This document shows positions 32,753-44,659 of a stretch of 64,000 nucleotides of DNA, piece by piece. The notes beneath the pieces were generated by a model. The model was not told the origin of the DNA, searched no databases, and worked only from the letters and a program-made list of their open reading frames with translations. Made by a program: the position numbers and the translations under genes. The DNA lies in the NCBI GenBank assembly GCA_000827205.1, contig KN832556.1, forward strand, positions 1,051,198 through 1,115,197, written 5' to 3'. Every line of letters begins with the position of its first letter. Positions within the stretch are counted from its first letter, which is position 1. The DNA comes from Plicaturopsis crispa FD-325 SS-3. Its lineage: Eukaryota > Basidiomycota > Agaricomycetes > Amylocorticiales > Amylocorticiaceae.

Positions 32753-34332
32753 TTATGCTGAAGGGTTGCTCTTGAACCGTATGATGAGCACTGTGACGTT
32801 GTCCGTGGTATGCTGGCTCAGCGCGTATTTGAGGAGTTTCTCGCTCGCGTACTGCGCATCCTCGATCTCGCGCACGAGGTCAACCGCCGCCTGATCGCTC
32901 GCAACATCCCAAAGCTGCACGAAGCTCAGTGTACGCAGCAACACGATATAGAAGGAGGACTCACCCCATCGCACGCCAGGATCAAGAACTCGTCCTCACT
33001 GCACAGCTCGGTCTCCGTGGTGTACGGTGCGCCCACCACGAAATCCTTCATAGACGAATCGCCCAAGCTCCGCGTCACCGCGAGCACGCCATTCACCCTT
33101 CCGCTCATCACAAAACCCCCCGCGTCCGTAATCCGCTTCGCCTCCTGCTTGTCCGTCCCCTTATGGTCGTACGTCAGCCGCACAGCCTTGCCGTTCCGAC
33201 ACAGCACCCCGCGCGCGTCGCCCGCATTCGCCGTATACAGCACGCGCCGCGCGTTACCGGGCGGCGAAACGATGACGCCACCCTGCGCAGTATGCACGAG
33301 GTGCCGCGGATCGGGGGTTCCTGGCGACGCGGATCGGGGCGTAGACGGGCCGGAGGAGGATCCGCCTCCCCCAAGACTCTTCAGTGCGTGTTTTATCCGG
33401 CTCGTGCTGCTCTTCTTTTTCTTCTTGGGCCGGTCGTCCTCGCCGGAGACGGGGCTGTGGCTTTCCGACCCGCTGTCGACGTTGGCGCTGTCCGCGTCGC
33501 CAATCGTGGGCGATTCGACGCGCGGGGCATCGGGGATCGCGTGCAGGAAGGATTGCTGCCCGTCTGCGTCCTCGACGCGGAGGAACGCGGTCACGGCCGT
33601 GCAGCCCGAGTGGATCTTCCCTTCGGACTCTTCGCACATCTGAGATAAGCGCAGGTCGACGTTGTGGAACGTCTGGTTGAGCACATCAGGGATCGGCAAT
33701 GCAGGTGAGGCGCGTAGGGATTCGAGGAGTGTCTGCATAGGAGTGTCAGACTGAAGAGTAGCCGGGGCAAGATCTGCCGAGCTCACCTCGTGGAAATGAC
33801 CGCCACACCATTCCGCCGCATGTTTTCCAGCATGTCCATCGAATACAGCAAAGAAACCTTGACCCCGCACACCTGCGAAATCGACAACGAAGGAATGTGC
33901 ATCTTCCATGGTTCTTCGCGTGCCCTTGTCTTCTGAGACGCCAATCTGGTAGGCGGCATTGTTGAGCGCGTGGCGGTTCAGGATCTACGGCTACGTCAGA
34001 GCATATACGCAGCGCGATGCAAAGACACGACGCACGCCATGAGTCTCCACGCCCTCCGCGACTGTGATGGTTTTGGAACGTGCATTTGGAGAGTCAGAGA
34101 ATCGGGGTGTGGCCAATGGCAAGTCGAGGGCGGCGGGGTTCCCGCCATCGCTAATAGTAAGAGAGAGCAGTCAGATATGCCTTCACGTAGGCTGAATTGG
34201 TTACACACCGAGTAGGTTGTGCTGAAGCGGGCGAGGTCGCTATTGTGAGGCTATGTAGTTAGCTCACTACTGTCGACCGGAGCTTGTGGACTGAAACCTA
34301 CGGCTCTTTTCAACTTGCGATTCCACGGGCAT
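32753..34332 (-). CDS. PP2C-type Ser/Thr phosphatase (Ptc1-like)
   Basis: Metal-dependent PPM phosphatase. Six exons: 34332-34302, 34239-34209, 34150-34036, 33984-33787, 33732-32965, 32914-32753; 434 residues. The catalytic fold is complete: EDKGTRRTMEDAHSF and GFFAVFDGHAGKHAA (metal-binding Asp of the DGHAG loop), SGCTAVTAF, YTANAGDARGVL, SLGDSSMKDFVVG, FLILACDGLWDVAS and TTDNVTVLIIRF (last metal ligand). Between TAVTAF and YTANAGD there is an insert of about 100 residues that is acidic, then has five lysines in a row, then Gly/Ser/Pro-rich. Yeast Ptc1 lacks such an insert. Probably acts on MAP-kinase or similar pathways; that is inference from the family. Confidence 0.9.
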
Positions 34333-34673
34333 TCTGGAGCAAGAGGTCAAGATAGAGATGAATGGTGTGTTGAGGATAAGGGAAAGACGGAGGACGTCAA
34401 AGTAGGAAGACAAGAGGAGGCGGCGTCTTGGAGCGAGGCCTTGTCCGCATCCATCACGTGCTGCGGAATGCGCGTAAGCACTCGCGCCGCTCACACAGCT
34501 CATCATTGAACAAAGTGGGTCAACAGATACAAGGTCACAATGTTAATGATAGTCGACGTCGCGGACACTAGTACTGACAATATTAATGGTATGGAGAGGA
34601 TATAAGAGGATAGCTTCAAGGTCAAGCCAAAATAAACGCCACGATCTGAAGAGGGACTCGGAAAGTGCAAAAA
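34333..34673. other. Promoter region of phosphatase and tRNA 3' flank
   Basis: About 340 bp lie between the phosphatase start and the 3' end of the tRNA gene. It includes the run of five T (minus strand, 34673-34669) that probably ends the tRNA transcript. No further gene is seen. Confidence 0.5.
34669..34673 (-). terminator. Pol III terminator of tRNA-His
   Basis: Five T residues on the minus strand directly follow the discriminator base of the tRNA gene, the usual pol III stop signal. Confidence 0.7.
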
Positions 34674-34774
34674 TGTCCCGAGGAGGATTCGAACCTCCGG
34701 CTTCTCGGTTGACGATTGCAACTCGCTGTTGAATCTTCCACAACGAGATGATTTAACCACTAATCGACAGGGAC
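34674..34774 (-). tRNA. trnH(gug): tRNA-His (GTG) with 29-nt intron
   Basis: The minus strand folds as a full cloverleaf of 72 nt plus intron. The acceptor stem is GTCCCTG/TCGGGAC with one T-C mismatch and a G-T wobble; D stem GATT/AATC with loop AGTGGTTA; anticodon stem TCTCG/CGAGA; loop TTGTGG then C, giving anticodon GTG (His). The T arm is GGAGG-TTCGAAT-CCTCC with discriminator A. The intron (34737-34709) sits one base after the anticodon, the standard nuclear tRNA position. The base before G1 is A, so the extra G(-1) of tRNA-His must be added enzymatically. A run of five T follows as pol III terminator. Internal A and B boxes coincide with the D and T arms. Confidence 0.9.
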
Positions 34775-34984
34775 TTGATGGCAGAGGTCATCGGGTGGCT
34801 TTGTAACCAAGAGGCGTCCCAACTCTATAAAGTGGAGACAACGTGAAGCCGTGGGAGAGTCTGCATGCCTAAAGTGGGTGTGGCGCGTCCAACCGTCATC
34901 TGTGCTGCTTGTCGAGCAACAGCCGACTGTTCGACAGCTGTGGTGCTGTAAACGCTCTCTCTTTCCCTCAGACCGTCACCCAAG

Positions 34985-35869
34985 ATGAGGAAAACATCCT
35001 ATGTGGTCACCTTTTTTATGGTGCTTGCAACCCTGATAATTGTGCGTCTCCTCGACCAACACTCCCGCTATTCGGATGGGCACTGACTCCTTTCGCAATA
35101 CCTCAGAATATCATCTCTGCACGCCGTGGGGATTGGTGCGGTCCAGCGATGCTTACTATGCTTACCGTCGGTCTCACGCGTGCATTATCTCAGGTTGACT
35201 GTCAAGGGCACAGGAATAGCCCGCAGCAAGACCATCGTTCGCTATGGGTTGACGAAGCGGTGCGAGCGTCAGGTCGTCGAAATCCCGGGACCGGATAACA
35301 GCAGTGTCATCGCGTACACCGATTACGAATGCCGCGCTTTCCCGCTCCGCGTGCGCGATGCTTGCGAGACGGATAACAGGGGATTCTGCACCTCCTGGGG
35401 CAGTGCTACATATCTGACCGAGCTGGGTATCGGGTTCGCTGCCATGGCGCTGGTGGCCATCCTGATCGGCGTCAGCACCCACTCGAGGAGGAGGAGGGTC
35501 TGGAGAGCTATCGCTGCATTTGTAGCTGTTCACGGTATGATTTACGCTATATACGTTTGATATGACATTAAACTCGTTCTCATAGCCGTTTTCCAACTCG
35601 CGACCTTCATCATCGTTACGGAAATCTATCGTACCTCGAAGTTCTCTCACTTCAGCGAGGCAAAACCAGGTAAGTGACTGGTTCGATATTTGGTACTCTA
35701 GAGATATCTACTTACATTGGCGCGTGCAGGCACCGGTTACATCTTAAACGTGGTGTCTTGGGTCGTCGGCATCTCCGTCACAGCTGGTGTAGTCACGACC
35801 GGTATATCGGCTGACAAGGGCCACAAATGGGCTGCCGGGAACAGAGCCTACAGGCCAATCGAAGGATGA
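34985..35869 (+). CDS. Four-TM claudin/SUR7-like membrane protein
   Basis: Conserved basidiomycete-type membrane protein of unknown role. Five exons: 34985-35045, 35107-35166, 35214-35534, 35586-35669, 35730-35869; 221 residues. A first hydrophobic segment (SYVVTFFMVLATLIIV) leads to an extracellular loop with several cysteines (LTKRCERQVV, YTDYECRAFP, DACETDNRGFC). Three more membrane segments follow (LGIGFAAMALVAILIGVST; AIAAFVAVHAVFQLATFIIV; NVVSWVVGISVTAGVVTTG). The layout of four TMs with a large first loop is claudin/SUR7-like. The first intron uses the second of two possible GT donors (35046), needed to enter exon 2 in the right frame. Function is not assigned. Confidence 0.75.
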
Positions 35870-36322
35870 ACATTGAACCCTCATGGATATATGTCTGATG
35901 TGGAACCCCCATGATTATATCCCCGCTCGTGTTGTCCGTAGCCCCCGCTCAACCTTCACATTCATAGATACACGAAAGTTCTTACTAGCGCATACCACCC
36001 CTTTTCATGTGTACATTACTGCCGAGCGTTTGTGTTTTGCAACTTGCTATTTTTTACCCCGGAAATCTCGTCGTTCACCTCCCTTTGAACAAGTCGCGAT
36101 CCGTGCATCCCAGCTCTTAGGCCATCTCATCGCGATATTATGTAGCACCTAACTTGTATCCTCGCTCAGGGGCGTCACAATGATTTGTACTTGTCTTCAA
36201 CCAGGCTTTAGTCGCACCAGTTAGAGACGAATATGATACACGACTCCATAAATATGTCATCCATACTATGCGCAAGAAAGATGCCAACATTCAGTAAAGT
36301 CTCTATCTCAATACCAACTAGA
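35870..36322. other. Convergent intergenic region, no gene seen
   Basis: 453 bp lie between the claudin-like gene (+) and the acyltransferase gene (-). The sequence is AT-richer than the coding DNA around it; no gene is recognised. Confidence 0.5.
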
Positions 36323-38378
36323 TCACCCGTCCTCCGGGTAGTCGACCTTGTCGTACAGCCGGAGCGTCTCATTCCAATCCCTCTTTCTCCGCCTCCTCAC
36401 CGAAAAGTACCGTGCCCCGCTCTCCCACTTGCTGCGCACGCGCCCCTTCTCCTTCCCCCCGCTCTCCACGAAATACACCTCCGGATCCTCCGGCAGCTCG
36501 AGCGTCCCCACCGCGAGCCCCATCACGCGGCTGTGCAAATCCGCGCGGCGCTCGTGCATATTCCCCAGCGTCGCCTTCCCCACACGCAGCAGCCGCACCA
36601 GCGCCGCGAACGCGCGGAACGCCGAGACCGCGTCCTCGAGCCAGCGGAGCGTGATCCACATGAGCGCAGGCACGAGGAAGAACGTGATGAACGCGAAGGG
36701 GAGGGTGAGGAGCACGGCGGCCGTCCATACGCAGAGCCCGGACATGAGTCCGTAGATGAGCTTGTACTGCGCGATTTCGTCCCAGGTATCCCAGATGGGG
36801 CCGCTTTTCTTGAAATTGTGCACGGCGTAGAAGGTGGTTAGGAAGACGGGGACCCAGAGGGCGAGGCCGGGGAGTGATATCGTGAATAGGAACAGGGACC
36901 ACACGAGACGGATGACGATACGCTTAAGGATAACGCGGCGAGTCAGTGGTCGTCGGATGCGATCGTCCTTGATGCCCCAGCGCGACAACTGGTCTTGATA
37001 GGTCTGTGATATACCGTAATGTAAGTACTTGTTTGTGAAAGTGGGATAGTACTTACCTTTAGGTCACGGCGCAGTGACTCAAGAGAAGGATGCTCGGGCT
37101 CATCCTGCTCGTCGTTCTCGTCATGGCCCATGATCGCATTCTCGTGCCGAGCCTCTTCAGAAGTCTTGAACGCATCCAGAAAAGTCGCAACCACGCGCAC
37201 ATGATCCCCCAGACTCATCCTCGTTCCCAGCGGCGCGTAGAGTCGAGCGGCAAGCTTCGCGGTCCTGACGAGATCCCACGACGGCGAGTCGATGGTGCCG
37301 GAGCTGATCTGCTGGTACATCCGCGCGGTGAGTGAACGGATCTGCTCGTACTCAACGGGTGCGAGCAGTTCGGGGTTGTCCTGCACGCGGAATTTCATCG
37401 GTGAGTGGAAGGTGATCAGGACATCCGAACGCCAATGTTGCCGATGCCTGAGATGGATGTAAGAAATCAACGGAGCAGTATGAAGAGGTATTGACCAACA
37501 TATAGGTGATCGAGCACGTCAGTAGGTCGACCTCGTAGTCGGGCTTGTCGCGATTTCGCGTGAGGGAGTCCGATATGATACGAGCAACTAGCACGCGTTT
37601 AGTGCTATTTCTCCCACAAAGTTGTAGATTTACCTCCGGTCTTGAGTGGAGCCATGGTGGGATGATATCTGCTCATGCCTTCGGGGAAAAGGCAAATAGC
37701 GTCCCCAAGTTCCAATACCTAGATGTTGAGGCCGTTAGAGACGACATGGAGCGAACATGCACGACCCAACCTCCAATAACTTTTCCATAGCGTCGGTGTT
37801 GTCGACGGCACCGTCCACAAAGTCTTTCCGGCGTTTAATGGGAACTGTACCAGCAGATTCTATAAGCCAGCTGGTGAACGTCTTGTGGCCGAATTGCGTA
37901 GATTTCGCAGTGAGCCTAAGCATGTTGCGTTTCTAAATTCGTAACTGTGAGCAATCCGCAATTTCTTTCGGGAAAGAGAAAAATACGCACCTTGGACGAG
38001 ACCGCGCCAACAAGCAGTCTATATCCAGGCATCTCAGCATTTTGTGAGACAAGGAGATAAAGAATCCTCACACTGCATCTGTGAGGGAATTGCTATGGTT
38101 CGCAGACACAATGCTATATAGCGGGGTAATATACGTCAGACATGGAAAATGATGAAATGCGCAGAGCTCACCATGGTACGCCATTCGGAGGTATGAGCTC
38201 GGCGTTCTCGACAACGATCGTCCCGTAAAATATCTTGAGCACGAACTTGAAGAGAAGCCTGTAATTCACAGCGTTCGAGCGCGCCGTTAGCGCTGTTCCA
38301 AAAAGGAAAGAACTGAAGGATGCAAAAGGCGTACCGGACCAGAAAATACGACCAGGGTGTCGCCGTTCCTTCTGCCAT
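36323..38378 (-). CDS. SCT1: Glycerol-3-phosphate/DHAP acyltransferase (SCT1/GPT2)
   Basis: ER membrane enzyme that adds the first acyl chain to glycerol-3-phosphate (or DHAP) in glycerolipid synthesis. Nine exons: 38378-38335, 38258-38172, 38113-38072, 38018-37991, 37932-37771, 37718-37634, 37587-37500, 37447-37057, 37003-36323; 535 residues. Acyltransferase motif I appears as NHSNSLTD (His-x4-Asp), the glycerol-phosphate block as LGDAICLFPEGMSRYHPTMA, and TGVARIISDSLTRN and VDLLTCSITYMHRQHWRSDV follow as in Sct1/Gpt2. Two or more C-terminal membrane segments occur (WSLFLFTISLPGLALWVPVF; VWTAAVLLTLPFAFITFFLV). It is somewhat shorter than yeast Sct1 (about 750) because the tail is short. It shares a 309-bp spacer with RRP12. 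Confidence 0.9.
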
Positions 38379-38687
38379 GGTACTAATGGACTGCTACTAG
38401 TCCTGATACTTGGTGTGCGCTCAAAGCATGGGTGTTTGTGATGCGTAAGGAGAGAAATAAGTAACGCACGGCGACCGACGACGTGCATCGGCAGCAGACC
38501 ACGTTCTCCCCCGTCCCCGCGCACGTGGCATAGCCGATCATTCTAATCAAAAATTATTGCAATCCTCTAAACAGCAGAACGGTCGATTTCTCGACTTGAA
38601 ACTAAACCTAGCTCGTTTTCTTCACCATCTGTCGTGCGTAGAAACCGCACCGAGGATCTCGTGCGGAACCCCCATCTCGAGAGCAAC
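38379..38687. promoter_or_regulatory. Shared bidirectional promoter, SCT1-like and RRP12
   Basis: Only 309 bp separate the two start codons, which point away from each other, so core promoters and leaders of both genes must fit here. No individual element is clear by eye. Confidence 0.6.
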
Positions 38688-41600
38688 ATGGAGGACGCTC
38701 TAGCAAAAATCCGGCCGCACACATCCTCCAATCTTGCACACCAGAAAACGCCGGCGACTCTCCTGCGCGCCTTGGAGTCTACGTTCAAGGAGCAGAATGC
38801 TGAAAAATCGCCAACAGCATACTACGCCGCTCTTTTGACCACGCTAGAAGGGACACTACAGAAGAAGGACTTGGGCTTAAACGACGGCGATGTCTTGCCC
38901 GCTGAACTCTACCTGCTTGCTCTAGTCGCCCCTTTCGTCCCTCCACCGATTATACGCACGAACCTGAATACCGTGTTATCTCTGACTGCACCACTATTTC
39001 CCCTTTTGACTGCAAATGCGCCGCCTTTGCGATCCCAGCTGTCCCTATACAGCGCCATCCTCCAAGCACTTGATCGGGTGCAACTCGAAACGCAGGGAAT
39101 ACGGCAGTCGTTCGCATCGATATTGCAGCTATCTCTCGATTCGAGACCGAAGGTGCGGAGAAAGGCCGCCGATGTGGTGAAAGACGTTTTGGCGGTTCCT
39201 CCCAGCCCGATGGCACGGCATCCGTACGCTGATGTCGTCGCGGACTGGGTCATATCCTCGCTTGGTACGGCAAGCACAGGTGCGATTCCGCGTACGAAAG
39301 GCGCCTCAAAAACATCTGATACATCTGCGACCGATTCCGCTATACACACATTGGCCTTCCTGAGACCGATACTTCTCAAACTCCCGCCTACAGTGAGCCT
39401 GTTTGTTTGGACGAGCACGAACGAATATCTCAAGCTTATCTTGTATTCTAGTCGCTGCCCTCTATCACTACATCGTTACTCAGTCTGCCCCGCCTCGGCA
39501 ATCCGTATCTTTCGCAATCAGCCTATTCCATATTGTCGGATCTGTTTTCCGCAGACAGCGAGGAAAGCAATGTCACCGGAGAAATTCCTAACGTGCTCAA
39601 AGCCGTATTATCGTCACCGCCATCCAGAGCCGACGTCACCCTGCCCCCGGCGTGGGTCCAGGTACTTGGCAGCGCAATGCTTGCTTACAGTAGCGCGGAC
39701 GCAGACGCCTGTGCAGGGCAGCTTGGGAAAGTGTGGAAAGCGGTTTGGAATTTCCTCGAGTCCGGCGACGCATCTACGCGAAAAGCTGCCGCAGACTCCT
39801 TGGACATGCTTGCGCAATGTTTCACCCCGACACTTATCGCTGCAGCCATCCAGGAAGCTCCAGGCGGCGAGGATAAAACCTTCCTTCGAAAAATCGTTTC
39901 GCAGGCCAGCAAGGCACTGGACTCCTTGTCCTACGCGCAGTCGATCCCGGAGCTTCTCTCCGTCATCTCATCTCTAACGACAAATCTACGTTACCGTGGA
40001 GGAGGCAGGACGTCGCCCACAGCGGCCGAATTACTTGTCATGCCCCTTATCGAAAAAATTGCCGACCTACGCATTCAGAAAGGATTCGAGTATAAGGAGG
40101 CTGCAGATGCTACGATTGCCGCCACTCTGCGGGTCGTTGGCCCTGAGGTACTCCTCAACGCTCTCCCTCTCAATATCGAGCCCGCCGATCGGTATGTGTA
40201 GATATGCCCATCTAACAACACCAGCTCACCTTCATTGATAGACAAGCCGGTCGTGAGCCCCGCGCTTTTCTTCTGCCTCTCCTCGCCCAGCCACATCCAG
40301 CCCCACTGGGTCACTTCGTATCATATTTTGTACCACTGAGCGAGCGAATGTTCGATTTACAGCAGAAAGCTGAAACAGAAGGTCGACAGTCTGAGGCGAA
40401 AGTCTGGAGTGTCCTCGTCGCACAGATATGGACTGGATTTTCCGGGTATTGCTATGCGACTGCGGACCTTAAGGAGGTATTTTGTCTTTCATTTTATTCT
40501 TCCGCAAATGCTCAAATTCACGTCTGTTTTCTAGTCCCTTACACCTGCGTTCTCTCAGCTACTCTCTCAGCTATTGTACAGCCAGCCGGAATTGCGCCCA
40601 GCGGTTTTGAAGGCTCTGAAAGTCATGGTCGACTCCAATGTAGCTCTCGCCTCTCCTGAAAGTGCCCAATCTAGTAAAACCGGCGCGGCTCCCGCTGAAC
40701 CCATCTCCTCGGAAGAGGCCCAAGCCAATGTCGCGTTCTTACGAACGCAGACAGAAAGTTGGTTCGCTGTTTTCTTCAACGTTTTTGGTAGCGTGGGTAG
40801 GGATGGTCGGGGCACTGTTGGAGACGTCATAGCTTCCTGGGCTGCCATTGCCGGGGAGCAGGTATGTGCCCAAAAATTGCACCTATTGTCATGGTATTCT
40901 CATCTGTTTTTTCCCAGGAAATAACGCAGGCGTATCGAAAAGTAGTCGATCTATTCAAGCAGAATATGGCTACTTCGCAGAACTTCCACCCGCCCAGCAA
41001 CGGTTCTGGCGAGACAGGCAGCGTAACAGCCACTACCCAGGATCTCCTTATCCTTTTGCTTCCTTATCTATCGTCAGCCGACGCTACAGCTCTGTTCCAG
41101 CTATGCCTTATACCCGAGGTTCTGTGCAGCAAGGATAACGGTGTGCAGAAGCGTGGCTACAAGATCCTTGCGAAGCTCCTCGAGAGTGGAAAGGTGACTG
41201 TTGAGGCCGAGCCTGTTCTCCGCAAGCTGGATGAGCTTTCTGAAGGCTTGTCACCTGCGGCGAAGAAAGTAGGTCGCCTTTGCTTGCGAATTCTCTACCG
41301 TCGTATGTTACTTACAGACGCATAGGACCGATTTACCTTGCTGTCAAATTTGGTTCCCTCAATCCCGTCCGCTGCCATGCATGTCATCCCTTCGTTGATA
41401 CCGGAGGCTGTTCTTGGAACCAAGGAGCCATCAGAGAAAGCCCGCACCGCGGCTTTCGACGTCGTCGTGGCCATGGGTAAGAAAATGAGCGAAGGAGGAA
41501 CGGTCAAGCGCAGCATGGTGGACGGAATGGATGAAGATGGCGGAGATACTTCTGAAGGTACGTAGTAGTCATTTGCTTTTGCATTGCCTTTGTTGATTCC

Positions 41601-42988
41601 GCAATAGCCGTTGCAAGCGTTGAGGAATACTTGACGATGGTCGCTGGTGGTCTAGCTGGTGCATCTCCGCATATGATCAGTGCCACCATAACCGCAATTT
41701 CGCGTCTCGTATTCGAATTCAAAGGTAGGTCTCAATCGATCGATTTCTTCAGTGCTCCTACTCACGGTGCGCAGATGTCCTCTCCCCGCATATGCAAAGC
41801 GAAATTTTCACAACACTGCTCGTCTTTTTGACATCCGCAAATCGCGAGATTGTGAAGTCCACGCTTGGGTTCATCAAGCTCGCCATACACACGTTACCCG
41901 CGGATCTGCTACGGCCACATCTGAAAGAACTTGTGCCTGCGCTCTTGGGGTGGTCCCACGACCATAAGAATCACTTCAAAGCCAAGGTTCGACATATCTT
42001 CGAGCGCATGCTCAGGCGATTCGGATGGGACGATGTATACTCTTGCGCTGGTGAGGAGGAGGCCGCTAAGGTCCTCGTCAACATCAAGAAGCGCAAGGAA
42101 AGGGCTAAGAGGAAGAAGGCGCGCGGAGCTGACGATGAAGAGGAAGACGATGTAAGCTCTATCACAATCTCCTCTGGCCTGTTGTTTATTTGGACACAAA
42201 AATCAGGGGCCGACCGTCAAGCCTGCCGCTGGCGACGCTTTCGAAGACGTCCTCTATGGCAGCGAGAGCGAGCTCGATGACAGCGATGACGAACGACCGG
42301 CCGCTCAATCGAATGCGCAGTCGAAACGAAAAGGAAACGAGCATGGTGCCCGCCTTCGCGTGGACGATGACGAGCCGATGGATCTCTTGCAGGGCGCGGC
42401 CTCTCGCGTGACCAGTAAGTCCACTCAGGTTCTGCGCAGTAGGGATGCTCACCCAGGACCTTACTTCAGATGCACAGTCGAATCGGAGGCGCAAGCCTGG
42501 CCAAGATGCTTCGCGCTTCAAGACCGACGACGAGACAGGGAAAATGGTCATCGACGAAGACGCTGATTCTGATTCTGGCGCAGCCAAGGCCGCTGCGACT
42601 GACATTGCCGGCACCGCATATCGCGAAAGTATCACCTCTGTGGACGGCTTCACGCGCGGGGCGAACGGGCGCGTCAAGTTCAACAAAGACACGAAGAAAC
42701 GGAGACGAGAGAATGAGGATGTGGAGGACGTCGAGATGGGTGAAGCTGACAACGCCGCGGGTAAGGGCAAGAAGAACAAACGGCGATCGGACGTCAAGCT
42801 TGGCCATGAATTCAAGGCGAAGGTACGCTGTAGACTCTGAATCACCGGGATCGTACACTGACAGTGACATGATACAGAAAGCAGGAGGAGATATCAAAAA
42901 GGGGGGTGTCGATCCCTATGCATACATGTCGCTGTCACAGGCGGCGAAGAAAAAAGGAGGGCGTATTGGTATCGCCGGTAAGCGGTGA
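38688..42988 (+). CDS. RRP12: Ribosome biogenesis factor Rrp12
   Basis: HEAT-repeat protein (NUC173 domain) needed for pre-40S and pre-60S maturation and export. Eleven exons: 38688-39392, 39452-40191, 40242-40476, 40535-40861, 40918-41268, 41326-41557, 41608-41724, 41775-42151, 42207-42414, 42470-42822, 42878-42988; 1251 residues, the normal size. It starts MEDALAKIRPHTSSNLAHQK and continues in repeated helical pairs (for example RQSFASILQLSLDSRPKV and STLGFIKLAIHTLPADLL). The C-terminal third is highly charged: a lysine-rich stretch, acidic runs and a basic end (AKKKGGRIGIAGKR) suited to nucleolar localisation. An upstream in-frame ATG at 38634 exists, but the start at 38688 fits the family better. 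Confidence 0.92.
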
Positions 42989-43224
42989 AGCGGCGTACGT
43001 TCAGAGTGCCCACGTCACTGTTTGAAAAGTACGGTTGATCTTATGTTGCTTGTATGTTGCTTGTATGTGCCGATACTAGAGTGGATAATGTGCAAGCTGA
43101 GCTACAACGCGTAGCATCGGAGTCCTGTGCAACTGGCCTTCCATTTCAGCCTCGAAAATTTTGAACTGCATTGTCATATCGGATAATATCGTACATTTTC
43201 TGTCTATTCGAAAACCTTTGGCCA

Positions 43225-44205
43225 TCATCCGTACAATGTCTGGTCATGCGGTGTGCCGAAGAGTCCCTGTTGCCAACTAGACGGCTGCTTCCACACACGG
43301 ATGTCAATGGCCAATACCTTCGCCGCTACCGCTGCCAGTAGATTCGCGTCCGCCCGGTTATCTCCCTCAAGAACAAACTGCAGCAGAGCCGCTGTCGACA
43401 CGGACCACGAGGGGATGGAGGACAATATACGGCGCGTGAGGCCACCTCCAGGTATGAAAGGGATATCAGGCTCTTCTGACAAGCTCGATGGGCGCTGAGG
43501 GACTGGTGAGGTATATGCAGGTATCGGGAGGTCTTTGATGCCAGATAATGGCGCAGACGATAGTTCCGGTGCATTCGGGGGACGAATGAAGTACGTCGGA
43601 GTCCTTTCAGAAATGATACGTGTAAGGGCACGAAAGCATCGGAGGAGGAGGCACGCACATCATTTGAGCGTCCGTTCGATTGGAAAGATCGACACCCGAG
43701 AGAAATAAGACAGAGGATATTCCAGACTCCTTTATGAAGCCCAAAAGAGAGTCGATGTAGTCTTGTTTCCGAGACTGTTTGTCATCAATATAGGGCATAA
43801 AATCACTACGACGCAGAACCGCACCTTCAACGCAGGTGACCGTTGCTGTATGACGAGTACCTCCGAGCCCGTACTGCCATGTACTGAGAGTGCAAATCAG
43901 TGATAATTGAAGCCAAGTAGAGGGCATCACGTACGTTCAAGAGGTGTAGTGATTCCATCCTCCCCGTCCTCTCTCCCGCCTACGACGGGAACGAGATCTC
44001 GGGGATCAAATATACCAATGCGATGTAGGCCAAGCGACGCGATCAGTAAGTCCGCTGCTAGTTGCGAGACATTTGCAGTAGAAACTACCGGCTGTTTTCG
44101 AGCACACGTTGAATTTTAGGCTACCGCAAAGCTGACAAGAGTACGCACGACGACGAGGACCTTCCCGGCAAGGGTGATTTTTTCTGCCGGATGGAAAAAA
44201 GGCAT
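43225..44205 (-). CDS. PSMG2: Proteasome assembly chaperone 2 (PAC2)
   Basis: Forms a dimer with PAC1 that guides assembly of the 20S proteasome alpha ring. Five exons: 44205-44149, 44091-43935, 43884-43826, 43774-43659, 43603-43225; 255 residues. The family blocks are VVPVVSTANVSQLAADLLIA (residues about 18-37), LGLHRIGIFDPRDLVPVVG, EVLVIQQRSPALK, and YIDSLLGFIKESGISSVLFL with SGVDLSNRTDAQM. The C-terminal half carries a poorly conserved Pro/Ser linker, then GGGLTRRILSSIP and a helical end, as in Add66/PSMG2. It is head to head with the flavin monooxygenase gene. Confidence 0.88.
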
Positions 44206-44659
44206 TCGATTCTCTCACTTCCGGAGACAATACAGGTGAAAGAGATATCAAGTTTAACGGTGGGAGCGTTCTATACAGGTGGTTTGGCAGGAGCAAGAAG
44301 GAGGAGAAGACTCGGACGCGCGGCCACCGTATTCACGACGCGTCTCGGATCGGGGATCGGAATCGATCCTTTGCCTCTTCCCTTTCTTTCCCTGCCGCCG
44401 TAATGTGTTACTGTGTAGTGCTCCGACCATCCTTTGGGTGGGGTCCACAGCTCAAGAAAGTGTCCTAGGAATCGGATACAACGTCTTCTGTTTGACCATA
44501 ATTCTAGGAATGAACTTTTTGATTCTGATGAACGAAACTTCCCTCTGAATGGCTACAATTTGTACACGGTCCTTGCACGGGAACTTCCTTTCTCATGGTC
44601 TTTCAGGCCTCAGCAATTGGCATGAATGAAGATGCGGCCTATCTTCAGCCTCTGGTAGA
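44206..44659. other. Divergent promoter region, no gene seen
   Basis: 454 bp lie between PAC2 (-) and the flavin monooxygenase gene (+). No frame or RNA is recognised; both promoters should lie here. Confidence 0.5.

Noticed and set aside
32929-33648. 239-codon plus-strand frame opposite the PP2C gene
   Set aside because: Exact shadow of the phosphatase exon in GC-rich DNA; the minus strand carries all catalytic motifs.
36233-36841. 202-codon plus-strand frame opposite the acyltransferase
   Set aside because: Low-complexity Arg/His/Glu shadow of the last acyltransferase exon.
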